A stretch of DNA of 33,271 bases. It comes from an uncultured Chloroflexota bacterium (lineage in GTDB: Bacteria; Chloroflexota; Dehalococcoidia; UBA2979). The notes under the pieces are model-generated. The model was not told the DNA's origin. It saw only the letters and a program-made list of their open reading frames with translations, and ran no database searches. Position numbers and translations under genes: made by a program. Where the stretch lies: NCBI GenBank assembly GCA_903917615.1, contig CAIXBH010000160.1, forward strand, positions 1 to 33,271. Reading direction: 5' to 3'. Shown in pieces: positions 19,058 through 28,139 of this stretch (its first letter is position 1; each line of letters starts with the position of its first letter).

Positions 19058-19993
19058 TTACCCCCCGATGATGGGGATGCCGGCGCGTGCGTACCCTTCT
19101 TCGCGAACCGGACGCGCGACGCGCCGGCACAGCAACACGAACTCCTGCTGGGGGACCAGGCCGGCGGCTCGCAGCGCGGCCTCTTCCGTCGCGCCACAAG
19201 TCGAAATGAGCGCGACGTGCTCCGCCGCCTCGTCCAGGCGGATGGCGAGCGCCGCGACGAGCGTGCTCGTGGAGGCGGCGTCCGGCTCCGCGACCAGCGT
19301 GAACTGGCCCGTGCCGCGGGCGTAGCGCGCCGTGGCCTCGATGCGGCCAGCGCGCTCGGCGACGAGCGTCCCGTCACCACGTTCCTGCCAGTGACGGTCA
19401 CGCACAGCGTTCCACTCGTCCAGTGTCATCGCCAGAGATTGCCGCGCTGTTACGGGGAGCGATCGGGAGTAGACCTGGAACGCGGGGAACTCGTCCGCCT
19501 CGGTCCACTCGCGGATTGCCCCTCCAGCCACGGGGCCGCGGGCCAGGCGCCCCGCCCACAGGCGCTCGGTGACCACAACGGCGAAGCCGCAGCGCAGCGC
19601 GGCCTCGTGTGCCGGGCTGTCGATGCCCGTGCGCAGCACGACGTGGGTGACCTCCGCCTGCTCGGCGGCGAGGGCGATCTGATGGAGGAGGTCGCCCAGG
19701 ACTGCGCCGCCCGGACGCACCTCGTCCGCGTCGATGAGCGTGTCGATCTCCCATGCGCTCTTCGCGCTGAGCTCGCGTGCGGTGGCGATGCCGCTGATCT
19801 GGCGGCCGGCCATGCTCACCCACGTGCGGCGGCCGAGGTGCAGCCAGCCTGCGATGGCTGCGGCGAGGGGAGTCGGTGCTGCGGACGGTTCCGCGAGGCG
19901 CTCGCGCGTCACGGCGAGGTTCTCGCGCACCTCGCCGTCGAACGTGACGAGTGCCACGAGGTCCGTCGGACGGGGCGCGCGCGCTGCGTTCAT
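19058..19993 (-). CDS. Putative GNAT-like acetyltransferase (possibly tandem-domain)
   Basis: Two acetyltransferase-like segments (ISGIATARELSAKSAWEIDTLI...HEAALRCGFAVV and LVAERAGRIEATARYARGTGQFTLVAEPDA...EEAALRAAGLVPQQEFVLLCRRV). Confidence 0.6.
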   Translation of the reverse strand: MNAARAPRPTDLVALVTFDGEVRENLAVTRERLAEPSAAPTPLAAAIAGWLHLGRRTWVSMAGRQISGIATARELSAKSAWEIDTLIDADEVRPGGAVLGDLLHQIALAAEQAEVTHVVLRTGIDSPAHEAALRCGFAVVVTERLWAGRLARGPVAGGAIREWTEADEFPAFQVYSRSLPVTARQSLAMTLDEWNAVRDRHWQERGDGTLVAERAGRIEATARYARGTGQFTLVAEPDAASTSTLVAALAIRLDEAAEHVALISTCGATEEAALRAAGLVPQQEFVLLCRRVARPVREEGYARAGIPIIGG

Positions 19994-20002
19994 CGGGTCA
20001 TC

Positions 20003-20635
20003 TCAACGGCGCTCCGCGGGGACGGGCGCCGACTCCTGCACCATACGCACAAAGAGGGCGTGCATGCGGCGGTCGGCGGTCAGTTCCGGGTGGAAGGCCG
20101 TCGCCAGGAGGCGTCCCTCGCGCGCCGCGACGATGCGTCCGTCCGGGAGGCGAGATAGCACCTCGACCCCCGCGCCCGCCCGGATGATGACCGGTGCCCG
20201 GATGAACACGGCGTGGAAGGGCTCGTCGAGTCCCCTGATCTCGAGGTCTGCTTCGAAGGAGTCGATCTGGCGGCCGAACGCGTTGCGCTCGACGGTGATG
20301 TCCATGGCCGCGATGGGCGGTCGGTCGAGGTTCGTGACCTCGCTGGCCAGCATGATGGCGCCCGCGCAGGTGCCCCAGACCGGGAGGCCTTCGCGGATCC
20401 GCTGCCGCAGCGGCTCCATGAGGTCGAAGGCGATGAGCAGCCGGGCGATGGTCGTGCTCTCGCCGCCCGGGATGATCAGGCCCTCGACCGCGTGGAGCTG
20501 CGCGAGCGTCCGCACCTCGACCGCGCGCGCACCGCAGGCTTCGAGCGCCGCGATGTGCTCGGCGAAGTCCCCCTGCAGCGCGAGTACGCCGAGGAGCGCC
20601 CGAGGCGCGGTGTCGGACGGCGAGGAGGAGGTCAT
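20003..20635 (-). CDS. pdxT: Pyridoxal 5'-phosphate synthase glutaminase subunit
   Basis: [76 protein letters not shown]. Confidence 0.96.
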   Translation of the reverse strand: MTSSSPSDTAPRALLGVLALQGDFAEHIAALEACGARAVEVRTLAQLHAVEGLIIPGGESTTIARLLIAFDLMEPLRQRIREGLPVWGTCAGAIMLASEVTNLDRPPIAAMDITVERNAFGRQIDSFEADLEIRGLDEPFHAVFIRAPVIIRAGAGVEVLSRLPDGRIVAAREGRLLATAFHPELTADRRMHALFVRMVQESAPVPAERR

Positions 20636-20645
20636 CCGCTTGCGG

Positions 20646-21599
20646 CTAGTTCCCCCGACCGGCGAGCAGCTCCGCCGGCGCCATCTGGGCCACCGAGATG
20701 CCGCGCATCGAGTCCGGGATGTCCATCGAGACCTCGGCGAGGATCTGCGGGTCGTCGAAGTGGGTCACGGCCTTCACGATCGCGCTTGCCATCGAGCGCT
20801 GCTCGTCCAGCCGCTCCCGCGAGCCCTCCGGGAATTCCTTGCCGGACTCGAAGATGCCGGAGCCCACGAACACGCCCTCCGCGCCCAGCTGCATCATCAG
20901 CGCGGCGTCTGCCGGGGAGGCCACGCCGCCCGCGGAGAAGTTCACCACCGGCAGCTTCCCGAGCTTCTTCACTTCCTGCACGAGGGTCAGCGGGACCTGC
21001 ATGTCCTTCGCGACCACGTAGAGTTCGTCGTCGCGCATGCCCTCGATGCGGCGGATGTCCGCCCAGACGGCGCGCATGTGGCGGACGGCCTCGACGATGT
21101 CGCCCGTGCCCGCCTCGCCCTTGGTGCGGATCATCGCGGCGCCCTCGGAGATGCGGCGAAGCGCTTCACCCAGGTTCCGGCAGCCGCAGACGAACGGGAC
21201 CTTGAAGTTGTGCTTGTCGATGTGGTGGACGTCGTCCGCCGGGGTCAGTACCTCGGACTCGTCGACGTAGTCGACGCCAAGGGCCTCGAGGATCTGCGCC
21301 TCGACGAAGTGGCCGATGCGGGCCTTGGCCATCACCGGGATGGAGACGGCGGCCTGGATCTCCTTGATCTTGCTGACGTGGCTCATGCGGGCGACGCCGC
21401 CCGCCGCCCGAATCTGAGAGGGGATGCGCTCGAGCGCCATGACGGCGCACGCGCCGGCCTCCTGGGCGACCACGGCCTGCTCGGCGGTCATGACGTCCAT
21501 GATCACCCCACCCTTGAGCATCTGGGCGAGGCCCGCCTTCAGGGTCCAGGTGGCCGTGCCACCGTGGCTGCCGTTTGCGTTGCCGTTGGTCGTGGTCAT
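20646..21599 (-). CDS. pdxS: Pyridoxal 5'-phosphate synthase lyase subunit
   Basis: [79 protein letters not shown]. Confidence 0.97.
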   Translation of the reverse strand: MTTTNGNANGSHGGTATWTLKAGLAQMLKGGVIMDVMTAEQAVVAQEAGACAVMALERIPSQIRAAGGVARMSHVSKIKEIQAAVSIPVMAKARIGHFVEAQILEALGVDYVDESEVLTPADDVHHIDKHNFKVPFVCGCRNLGEALRRISEGAAMIRTKGEAGTGDIVEAVRHMRAVWADIRRIEGMRDDELYVVAKDMQVPLTLVQEVKKLGKLPVVNFSAGGVASPADAALMMQLGAEGVFVGSGIFESGKEFPEGSRERLDEQRSMASAIVKAVTHFDDPQILAEVSMDIPDSMRGISVAQMAPAELLAGRGN

Positions 21600-21666
21600 G
21601 GTGCTCCTGCGCCGCTGTGGAGGTGTGGTCTTCGGCCGTACCGTGCCGGTAGGGGGTCGTGCCTCA

Positions 21667-21672
21667 TTGTAC
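21667..21672 (-). promoter_or_regulatory. Candidate -10 element for pdxS (TACAAT)
   Basis: Minus-strand TACAAT in a GC-rich intergenic region about 68 nt upstream of the pdxS ATG; no good -35 seen. Confidence 0.4.
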
Positions 21673-21785
21673 CCCGCGACCCCACCGCGGGCCCGCCCCC
21701 GGGGGCGTTCTGGTCGACGAGACCACGCGATCTTTCGCGCATATTTACAGGGGTTCGCGTCTCCGCCCGCACCGCCACACTCGCG

Positions 21786-21814
21786 TTGACACCCACCGGG
21801 GGGCCGCCTAGCGT
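21786..21814 (+). promoter_or_regulatory. Sigma70-type promoter: TTGACA - 17 nt - TAGCGT
   Basis: Consensus -35 TTGACA at 21786-21791, 17-nt spacer, TAGCGT at 21809-21814, 36 nt before the ATG at 21851. Confidence 0.65.
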
Positions 21815-21850
21815 GTTCCCTCGTGCTCCAGTGCAGCGCGTGAGGACGCC

Positions 21851-22018
21851 ATGCGTCGAGGGAACCTGGTGATCGCGGTCCTGTCCGCGCTCGGTGCGGT
21901 GGCCTCCCTGGCCATCGCGGTCGCTCTCAATGACGCGGTCAGCCTCTACAGCGTCCTCGTCGTGGTGCTGGCCGCAAACGCGGCCGTGCGCTTCGAGATG
22001 GCGCGACGCGACTCCTGA
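21851..22018 (+). CDS. 55-aa predicted two-TM microprotein (below ORF-track cutoff)
   Basis: [66 protein letters not shown] 5 nt upstream, consensus promoter upstream, USP gene downstream. Confidence 0.65.
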   Translation: MRRGNLVIAVLSALGAVASLAIAVALNDAVSLYSVLVVVLAANAAVRFEMARRDS

Positions 22019-22058
22019 GCAGACGGTCATCCGCAGGGTCGTCTAGGGGGCGACCGGC

Positions 22059-22532
22059 ATGGCGCACAACGAAGAACTCTCCGACGTCCACTCCTACCTC
22101 GTGCCGGTCGACGGCAGCGAGGCTTCATTCCATGCGCTTGGCTTCGTCTGCGACCTCGCGAAGCGCGGCAAGTGCACCGTCCACATCCTGCACGTGATCG
22201 AAGTGCCGCGCTCCGTGGCGCTCGACGCCGACCTCGATGCCGAGGTGCAGCGCGGCGAGGAGATCCTCGACCGGGCCGAGCGCGTGGCGTCCGAGCACGG
22301 CATCACCGCCGTCGGCGACCTGCTCCAGGCACGACAGGCAGGTCACGCCGTCGTGGACGAGGCCGTGGAGCGCGGCGTGAATGCGATCGTCATCGGCGTG
22401 GAGTACCACCGCCCGCTCGGCGAGTTCTCGCTGGGGCGGTTGCCGTCCTATGTCCTCGAACATGCTCCGTCGGAGCAGGTGTGGTTGATCCGCTATCCCG
22501 TCGCGGAGCCGTCCGGCAAGTCGGCCCGCTAG
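22059..22532 (+). CDS. Universal stress protein (UspA family)
   Basis: YLVPVDGSEASFHALGFVCDLAKRGKCTVHILHVIEVPRS...AIVIGVEYHRPLGEFSLGRLPSYVLEHAP. Confidence 0.88.
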   Translation: MAHNEELSDVHSYLVPVDGSEASFHALGFVCDLAKRGKCTVHILHVIEVPRSVALDADLDAEVQRGEEILDRAERVASEHGITAVGDLLQARQAGHAVVDEAVERGVNAIVIGVEYHRPLGEFSLGRLPSYVLEHAPSEQVWLIRYPVAEPSGKSAR

Positions 22533-22547
22533 CAGAGGAGGCGCCCG

Positions 22548-22955
22548 GTGCGCGTGCTAATCATGGGGTGCGGGCGCGTCGGCGCCGGCCTCGCCACACA
22601 GCTCGCCGACGAAGGCCACCAGGTCACCGTCATCGACATCGATGCCTTCGCGTTCCAGCGCCTCCTCCCCGAGTTCTCCGGCACGCGGCTGATCGGGTCC
22701 GGCACCGACGACCGCACGCTCCTCGAGGCCGGCATCCGCGAGGCGGATTGCTTCGTGGCGGTCGCCACCGGCGACAATCGCAACATCCTCGCCTCACAGA
22801 AGGCCAAGGAGATGTACGGCGTGAAGCAGGTCGTCACCCGCGTGAAGGATCCGCTCCGCAGCGAGCTGTTCGGACGCCTCGGGTTGCGCACCTTCAGCCC
22901 CACCAAGGTGGGCGTGGAACTGGCGCACGACGCGGTGTTCGGGGTGGGGGCGTAA
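22548..22955 (+). CDS. TrkA-N (RCK_N) NAD-binding protein, N-domain only
   Basis: MRVLIMGCGRVGAGLATQLADEGHQVTVIDIDAFAFQRL (GxGxxG Rossmann); ends at 135 aa without a TrkA-C domain. GTG start with AGAGGAGG upstream. Confidence 0.9.
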   Translation: MRVLIMGCGRVGAGLATQLADEGHQVTVIDIDAFAFQRLLPEFSGTRLIGSGTDDRTLLEAGIREADCFVAVATGDNRNILASQKAKEMYGVKQVVTRVKDPLRSELFGRLGLRTFSPTKVGVELAHDAVFGVGA

Positions 22956-22958
22956 CCG

Positions 22959-23633
22959 ATGTACATCATCGTCGTGGGTGGCGGAAACGTTGGGTACGGG
23001 CTCGCGCTTGAGCTCCAGCAGATGCCGGACCATGAGGTCACGATTGTGGAGCTGGGTGGCCGCCGCGCGGGCCAGCTGCACGCCGAGCTTGGCGAGATGG
23101 TCGTGCACGGCGACGGCAGCGAGATCGCGTTCCTCGAACGCGTCGGCGCCGGTCGTGCGGACCTCGTCATCGCGTGCACGGCGGATGACGGCGCAAACCT
23201 GGTCGCCTCGCAGGTGGCGAAGCACTGGTTCCACGTGAAGCGCACCATCGCCCGCGTGAACGACCCGCGCAACGAGGCGCTGTTCCTGCGCCTCGGCGTG
23301 GACTCCATCGTCTCGGCCGCTGGCGCGGTCCTCGCGCAAATCGAGGCGACGCTCCCGGAGCACACGATCATCCCGCTCATGGCGCTCGAGGGCTCTGGGC
23401 TGCACATCGTCGACATGCGCGTGCACGAGCGGTCCCCTGCGGCAGGTCACGCGCTCCGCGATCTCGAGTTCCCGCCGCAGGTGCTCGTGTCCGTCATCAT
23501 CGGCGCGGGCGGTGCGCGCGTCCCGGACGGCGACACTGTGCTGCAGCCGGGCGACGAAGTCATCGCTGTGATCCCGAGCGACTCCGACGCCGTGGTGCGC
23601 GCGATGATCGCCAGCCCGTCCGAGGGGGCGTAG
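22959..23633 (+). CDS. TrkA family protein (TrkA-N plus TrkA-C)
   Basis: MYIIVVGGGNVGYGLALELQQMPDHEVTIVE; C-terminal VLVSVIIGAGGARVPDGDTVLQPGDEVIAVIPSD resembles RCK_C. Confidence 0.92.
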   Translation: MYIIVVGGGNVGYGLALELQQMPDHEVTIVELGGRRAGQLHAELGEMVVHGDGSEIAFLERVGAGRADLVIACTADDGANLVASQVAKHWFHVKRTIARVNDPRNEALFLRLGVDSIVSAAGAVLAQIEATLPEHTIIPLMALEGSGLHIVDMRVHERSPAAGHALRDLEFPPQVLVSVIIGAGGARVPDGDTVLQPGDEVIAVIPSDSDAVVRAMIASPSEGA

Positions 23634-23638
23634 CCGTC

Positions 23639-24466
23639 GTGCGTCTCTCCCACCTCGGGCCGCGCGGTACGTACACCGAGGCAGCCGCGCTGCGCTTCCG
23701 CCCGGGCGCGGATCTCCTGCCTGTGCCCACGGTCATCGCGGCTATCGACGCGGTGCGTCACGGCGAGGCCGACGCGGCCGTCTGCGCGATGGAGAACTCG
23801 CTGGAGGGCTCCGTATCGATCGAGACGCTCGACCTGCTCATCCAGCCCGACTTCGATCTCCGCATCTCGGGTGAGGTGACGCTGCCGATCCAGCACGCGC
23901 TCGTCGGCGCCCCGGGCATCGACCTCGCCGCAGCCACCGTCGTCTACTCGCACCCGCAGGCGCTGGCGCAGTCGCGCCGCACGCTGGGCACCCTTGCCCC
24001 GCTCGCCCAGCCGCGGGCGGCGCTCTCCACTGCGGGCGCCATCGAGGCCGCGATGAAGGAGCCGGGCACTCTCGCCGTCGGGAACGAATACGCCGCCGCG
24101 CTCTACGGCGCCACGGTGTACGCGCAGAACATCGGCGATGAGCACGACAACACGACGCGCTTCGTCGTCCTCGCGAAGGAGGACGCCGCCCGCACGGGTG
24201 ACGACAAGACGTCGCTTGCGTTCACCACGCAGCACGATCGCCCGGGCTCGCTGGTCGAGGTCCTGGGGCTCTTCGCGCAGCGTGGTCTGAACCTGACGCG
24301 CATCGAGTCGCGCCCGACGCGTCGGCAGCTCGGGACCTACGTGTTCTTCCTCGATGTGCAGGGGCACCACGACGACCCGGTCGTGATCGAGGCGCTGGAT
24401 GCCACCCGGGCCATCACCGTCTGGCTGCGGGTGCTGGGGTCGTATCCTCGGTGGACGCAGGGGTAG
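23639..24466 (+). CDS. pheA: Prephenate dehydratase with ACT domain
   Basis: RLSHLGPRGTYTEAAALRF; AVCAMENSLEGSVSIETLD; ACT segment TTQHDRPGSLVEVLGLFAQRGLNLTRIESRPTRRQLGTYVFFLDV. GTG start. Confidence 0.94.
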   Translation: MRLSHLGPRGTYTEAAALRFRPGADLLPVPTVIAAIDAVRHGEADAAVCAMENSLEGSVSIETLDLLIQPDFDLRISGEVTLPIQHALVGAPGIDLAAATVVYSHPQALAQSRRTLGTLAPLAQPRAALSTAGAIEAAMKEPGTLAVGNEYAAALYGATVYAQNIGDEHDNTTRFVVLAKEDAARTGDDKTSLAFTTQHDRPGSLVEVLGLFAQRGLNLTRIESRPTRRQLGTYVFFLDVQGHHDDPVVIEALDATRAITVWLRVLGSYPRWTQG

Positions 24467-24507
24467 GCTGCGGGCCTGCCTGAGATCGTCCGCGCGAGGG
24501 TACCCCG

Positions 24508-25323
24508 ATGCCTGAGATTCCCGACCTGGAGGCTGTGCGCCACTACCTTATGCCCCGCCTCGCGGGCCTGAAGGTCACCAACACCGACGCTCCCATTCCC
24601 TGGCTCGTCCGCACCGGTGCCGATGCGCTTGCCAGCCTGGAGGGTCGTGCGTTCGGCGAGATACACCGCCTCGGCAAGTTCCTGATCGTTTTCGTGGACG
24701 ATACCCGTCTGCTGGTCATCAACCCGATGCTCACCGGGCGCTTCCACTGGATCGAGGCGACCGCGAAGAAGCCGGGCCGGCTGGGCGTGGTCGTTGGCTT
24801 CGACAACGGCATGGAGATGCGCTTCTCCGATATGCGCCGGATGGGCCGGTGGTACCTGGTGCCGCAGGACGGGCTCGCCGAGATCCCGCAGTGGGCCACG
24901 CTGGGGCCGGACGCAATGGCGATCACCGAGGAGGAGTTCCTCGGGCGGCTCAAGGCTCGCCGCGGCCAGATCAAGGCCACGCTGACGAACCAGGAGTTCA
25001 TGGCCGGCATTGGTAACGCCTACTCCGACGAGATCCTCTGGGAGGCCGGCCTGCATCCCCATCGCCGTCGCGCCACGATGAGCGAGGACGACCTCCGTGG
25101 GCTGTATGCCGCCATGCGCAAGGTGCTCGAGGAGAGCATCCAGATCGTGGACGCCACGGTGCAGGAGGAAGGGCTCGGCAAGAAGGAGGAATGGCGCCAG
25201 CACCTGAAGGTGCACCGCCGCCTCGGCGAGCCGTGTCCGCGCTGCGGCTCGGAGATCAAAGGGCAGGTGCGTAGCGGGAGCGAGACCAACTACTGTGTCG
25301 TCTGCCAGCCGCTCTTCGAATAG
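24508..25323 (+). CDS. Fpg/Nei-family DNA glycosylase
   Basis: N-terminal MPEIPDLEAVRHYL, FMAGIGNAYSDEILWEAGLHP (H2TH region), C-terminal zinc finger CPRCGSEIKGQVRSGSETNYCVVCQ. Confidence 0.9.
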   Translation: MPEIPDLEAVRHYLMPRLAGLKVTNTDAPIPWLVRTGADALASLEGRAFGEIHRLGKFLIVFVDDTRLLVINPMLTGRFHWIEATAKKPGRLGVVVGFDNGMEMRFSDMRRMGRWYLVPQDGLAEIPQWATLGPDAMAITEEEFLGRLKARRGQIKATLTNQEFMAGIGNAYSDEILWEAGLHPHRRRATMSEDDLRGLYAAMRKVLEESIQIVDATVQEEGLGKKEEWRQHLKVHRRLGEPCPRCGSEIKGQVRSGSETNYCVVCQPLFE

Positions 25324-25344
25324 CGGCACGCAGAGGGAGCGGGC

Positions 25345-26052
25345 ATGAAGGTCATCGGCAAGGACATCGGCGACGCGCTGGACGCGATGTACGCCGAGAT
25401 CGAGCAGCGTGTGAAGGTGGAGGCGCAGTGCGACCTCCGCGTGGTGCCCCTGGACGGTGGCTCGTTCTCCAGCGTGGACTGGGAGCCGGGCGTGGTGACC
25501 ATCGCCCTGCACAACGGCGTGCAGCGCCGCGCGCTTGCCCATGTCTTCGGCGTTGCGCTCCAGCACGTCCGCCAGCGCCTCGACCACTACCCCGAGGTAC
25601 GCGAGGCGGCGACCGACGTGTATGGCGGCGACCTCGTCCGCGTCACCCTGCGTGAGCTGGTCATGGCGCCGGAGGCCGAGGTGCAGCTTGCGCCGCTGAA
25701 CCTCGACACCACATGGGAGGTGCAGCAGCGTCACGCCGGCCTGAAGGACCTGCTGCAGAACGCGCCTCCCGACTGGAACGAGGCCGGCACGCCGGGCATG
25801 GCCTTCGCCGCGCTGCAGTACGCGCGCTTCGCCATCGAACACCCCGCTGACCTTTGGGCTGCGCTGAAGGGCCCCTTCACCGAGCACCTGCCGGTTGCCG
25901 CCGAGCGCGGTGAGGCCGTCGTCGCACGCGTGCGCGAACACGGCTGGGCGAGCGCCGGCGCATGCCTCGAATCCCTCGTGGCCGCGCGCGAGGAACTCGG
26001 CATCGGCGACTACGTCGCGATCGAGGACCTGCGCAACGGCACGGTGCTGTAG
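25345..26052 (+). CDS. Hypothetical protein; possible inactivated HExxH peptidase-like fold
   Basis: SD GGGAGC before ATG; ORF fits between the glycosylase and convergent HNH. LAHVFGVALQH resembles LAHELGHALLH of ImmA/IrrE-like peptidases without E and second H. Confidence 0.75.
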   Translation: MKVIGKDIGDALDAMYAEIEQRVKVEAQCDLRVVPLDGGSFSSVDWEPGVVTIALHNGVQRRALAHVFGVALQHVRQRLDHYPEVREAATDVYGGDLVRVTLRELVMAPEAEVQLAPLNLDTTWEVQQRHAGLKDLLQNAPPDWNEAGTPGMAFAALQYARFAIEHPADLWAALKGPFTEHLPVAAERGEAVVARVREHGWASAGACLESLVAAREELGIGDYVAIEDLRNGTVL

Positions 26053-26068
26053 AGCGCCGATTGACCTG

Positions 26069-26632
26069 CTAAGATGCAGCTGCCTCGGGCACATCGGTCG
26101 CGCCGGGCGGCGCACCGCGCCCCACCCATGACGTGACGAAGGGGCTCCACTCGCGGTAGCGCTCCAGATAAGGCGCGAACATTACCGCTGGGTGCGTCGA
26201 GGGGCGGCGCGGCTCCGTGAGGAGTTCCATGCGCGCCTCCTGAGGCGTGCGGCCGCCCTTGTGGTGATTGCATGCGCGGCACGCGGTGACGAGGTTCTCC
26301 CACACGTGCGGCCCGCCGCGATGCTTTGGCATGACGTGGTCGAGTGTCAGGTCTCCCCCACGGCGTCCGCAGTACTGGCACCGCTCCTGATCGCGCGCGA
26401 ACACCTCGCGCCGGGTCAGGCGTGGACGTGGGTGGGGGCGGCGCACGAAGTGGCGCAGGCGGATGACGGAGGGGGTGGCGTAGCGGTCGCTGGCACCGAG
26501 GATCGGCTCGTCCCCGCTTTCGAGGACTTCGGCCTTGCCGTGGAAGACGAGAACGAACGCGCGACCTACCGAGCACACGTTGAGGGGCTCGTAGTTCTGG
26601 TTGAGCACCAGCGCGCGTCGCTGGATCGCCAC
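26069..26632 (-). CDS. HNH endonuclease family protein
   Basis: RALVLNQNYEPLNVCSVGRAFVLVFHGKAEVLE...CQYCGRRGGDLTLDHVMPKHRGGPHVWENLVTACRACNHHKGGRTP. GTG at 26632 with GAGGGC upstream. Confidence 0.92.
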   Translation of the reverse strand: MAIQRRALVLNQNYEPLNVCSVGRAFVLVFHGKAEVLESGDEPILGASDRYATPSVIRLRHFVRRPHPRPRLTRREVFARDQERCQYCGRRGGDLTLDHVMPKHRGGPHVWENLVTACRACNHHKGGRTPQEARMELLTEPRRPSTHPAVMFAPYLERYREWSPFVTSWVGRGAPPGATDVPEAAAS

Positions 26633-26742
26633 CGCGCCCTCAATCCCCGCGCCGGCCGTGACCGGCGGCGTCCGTCTCTGGTGGGGAGGACGTTCGGAGT
26701 GTACCGGATTCGGGAAGCCCCCGAGCGCCAGGCCCCGAGCGG

Positions 26743-27327
26743 CTAGGGCTTCGGGGCGGGCTTCGCCGTGGGCGTCGCTCCCGGCAGGACGGGCGGCACT
26801 GCACTCGGGCCGAGGAGTCCCTGCCACTGGCTGAGCTGCTGAAGGGGGTTACGGAACTCCGCCGGAAGGACGAGCTCCACGAACGGCAGCCGGTCGAGGA
26901 AGACAGGGGCCAGCCTGGACTCGTGCACCGCGCGGGCCACCGTCGTCTGGGCCGGAAACACCGACACCACGATGAGGAACACCTCGACGAGGAGCAGGCC
27001 CTTCACGAACCCGAAGACGGCGCCTCCCAGGTGGTCGATAGGCCCGAGCATCAGGACGGCCGCGACCGACCTGAGGAACATGCCGATCACCTGTCCGGCC
27101 ACGGCGGTTCCGACGAAGATCGCCGCGAACGCAGCCAGGCGGCGCGTGTTCGGATCAGGCACGAGAAACTCGAGGTTCGTCGAGAGGTTGTCGTAGAAGA
27201 GTCCGGAGAGCATCAGGCCGGCGACCAGCGAGAGCAGCGAAATCGCCTCGCGGATCAGGCCGTTGGAGAACGCGCGGAACGTCATCCAGGCGAGTACGCC
27301 GGCGATCAGCAGGTCGACCCAGTTCAT
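26743..27327 (-). CDS. CvpA family membrane protein
   Basis: MNWVDLLIAGVLAWMTFRAFSNGLIREAISLLSLVAGLMLSGLFYDNLS...GPIDHLGGAVFGFVKGLLLVEVFLIV. Confidence 0.88.
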   Translation of the reverse strand: MNWVDLLIAGVLAWMTFRAFSNGLIREAISLLSLVAGLMLSGLFYDNLSTNLEFLVPDPNTRRLAAFAAIFVGTAVAGQVIGMFLRSVAAVLMLGPIDHLGGAVFGFVKGLLLVEVFLIVVSVFPAQTTVARAVHESRLAPVFLDRLPFVELVLPAEFRNPLQQLSQWQGLLGPSAVPPVLPGATPTAKPAPKP

Positions 27328-27372
27328 GACACCTCGACCGATCCGCCCGCCCGCAGGGATGTTAGCAGAACG

Positions 27373-28125
27373 CTACTCGAAGCCGAGGTGGCGCTCCCGC
27401 ATCGACACCCAGCGGTCGCGACCCTGCCCGAGGACGAGGTGGTCCAGCACCGGAATGTCGAGGAGCGTGCCGGCCTCGATGGCTGATCGCGTGAACTCAA
27501 TGTCGTCTGCGCTCGGTGCGGGGTCGCCGCTGGGATGGTTGTGCGCGAGCGCGATCTTGCTCGCGTTCAGGCGGACCGCCTCGCGGAAGACCTCGGCCAC
27601 CCGTCCCCCCGCCGCGCTCACGGTGCCGCGGTAGAGCACCGGTGCCGCGAGGACGTGGTGCTTCGTATCGAGCACCACCACCCGCAGTTCCTCCTGCGGA
27701 AGCAGCTCCATCTCGGCGTGTAGCAGACGCGCGATGTCTGCCGGGCTGGTCACCGTGGGGCGCGACGCGCCGTCCTCGAGCGCCACGCGTCTGCCCAGCT
27801 CGAACGCGGCCGCGATCGTCGTCGCCTTTGCCGGCCCGATGCCGTGCGCGCCGCCGAGGGTCGCGAGGTCTGTCGCGGCGACGCCGCGCAGGCCGCCGCG
27901 TTCATGCAGCAGCTGCGCCGCGACGGCCAGAACGTCCTCGCGTGCGGTGCCGGTGCGCAGCAGGATCGCCAGCAGTTCCTCGGTCTTCAGCGCGCCGGGG
28001 CCGAGGCGTTCAAGCCGCTCGCGTGGGCGCTCGGCGTCCGGCATCTCGGCCACGCGGACGCGATACGGTGCGGGCTCCTCAGGGCTCGATGCGTCGCGTG
28101 CGGGGCCGTCGCCACCGTGCTGCAT
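27373..28125 (-). CDS. radC: RadC family JAB-domain protein
   Basis: MPDAERPRERLERLGPGALKTEELLAILLRTG; SKIALAHNHPSGDPAPSADDIEFTRSAIEAGTLLDIPVLDHLVLG. Confidence 0.95.
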   Translation of the reverse strand: MQHGGDGPARDASSPEEPAPYRVRVAEMPDAERPRERLERLGPGALKTEELLAILLRTGTAREDVLAVAAQLLHERGGLRGVAATDLATLGGAHGIGPAKATTIAAAFELGRRVALEDGASRPTVTSPADIARLLHAEMELLPQEELRVVVLDTKHHVLAAPVLYRGTVSAAGGRVAEVFREAVRLNASKIALAHNHPSGDPAPSADDIEFTRSAIEAGTLLDIPVLDHLVLGQGRDRWVSMRERHLGFE

Positions 28126-28139
28126 CGGCGGGGGCGGGC

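Noticed and set aside
19734-21872. 712-aa plus-strand ORF
   Set aside because: Antisense to the GNAT-like gene, pdxT and pdxS; it also runs through the divergent promoter region.
24337-26115. 592-aa minus-strand ORF
   Set aside because: Antisense shadow of the pheA end, glycosylase and unknown ORF, which have good starts and domains.
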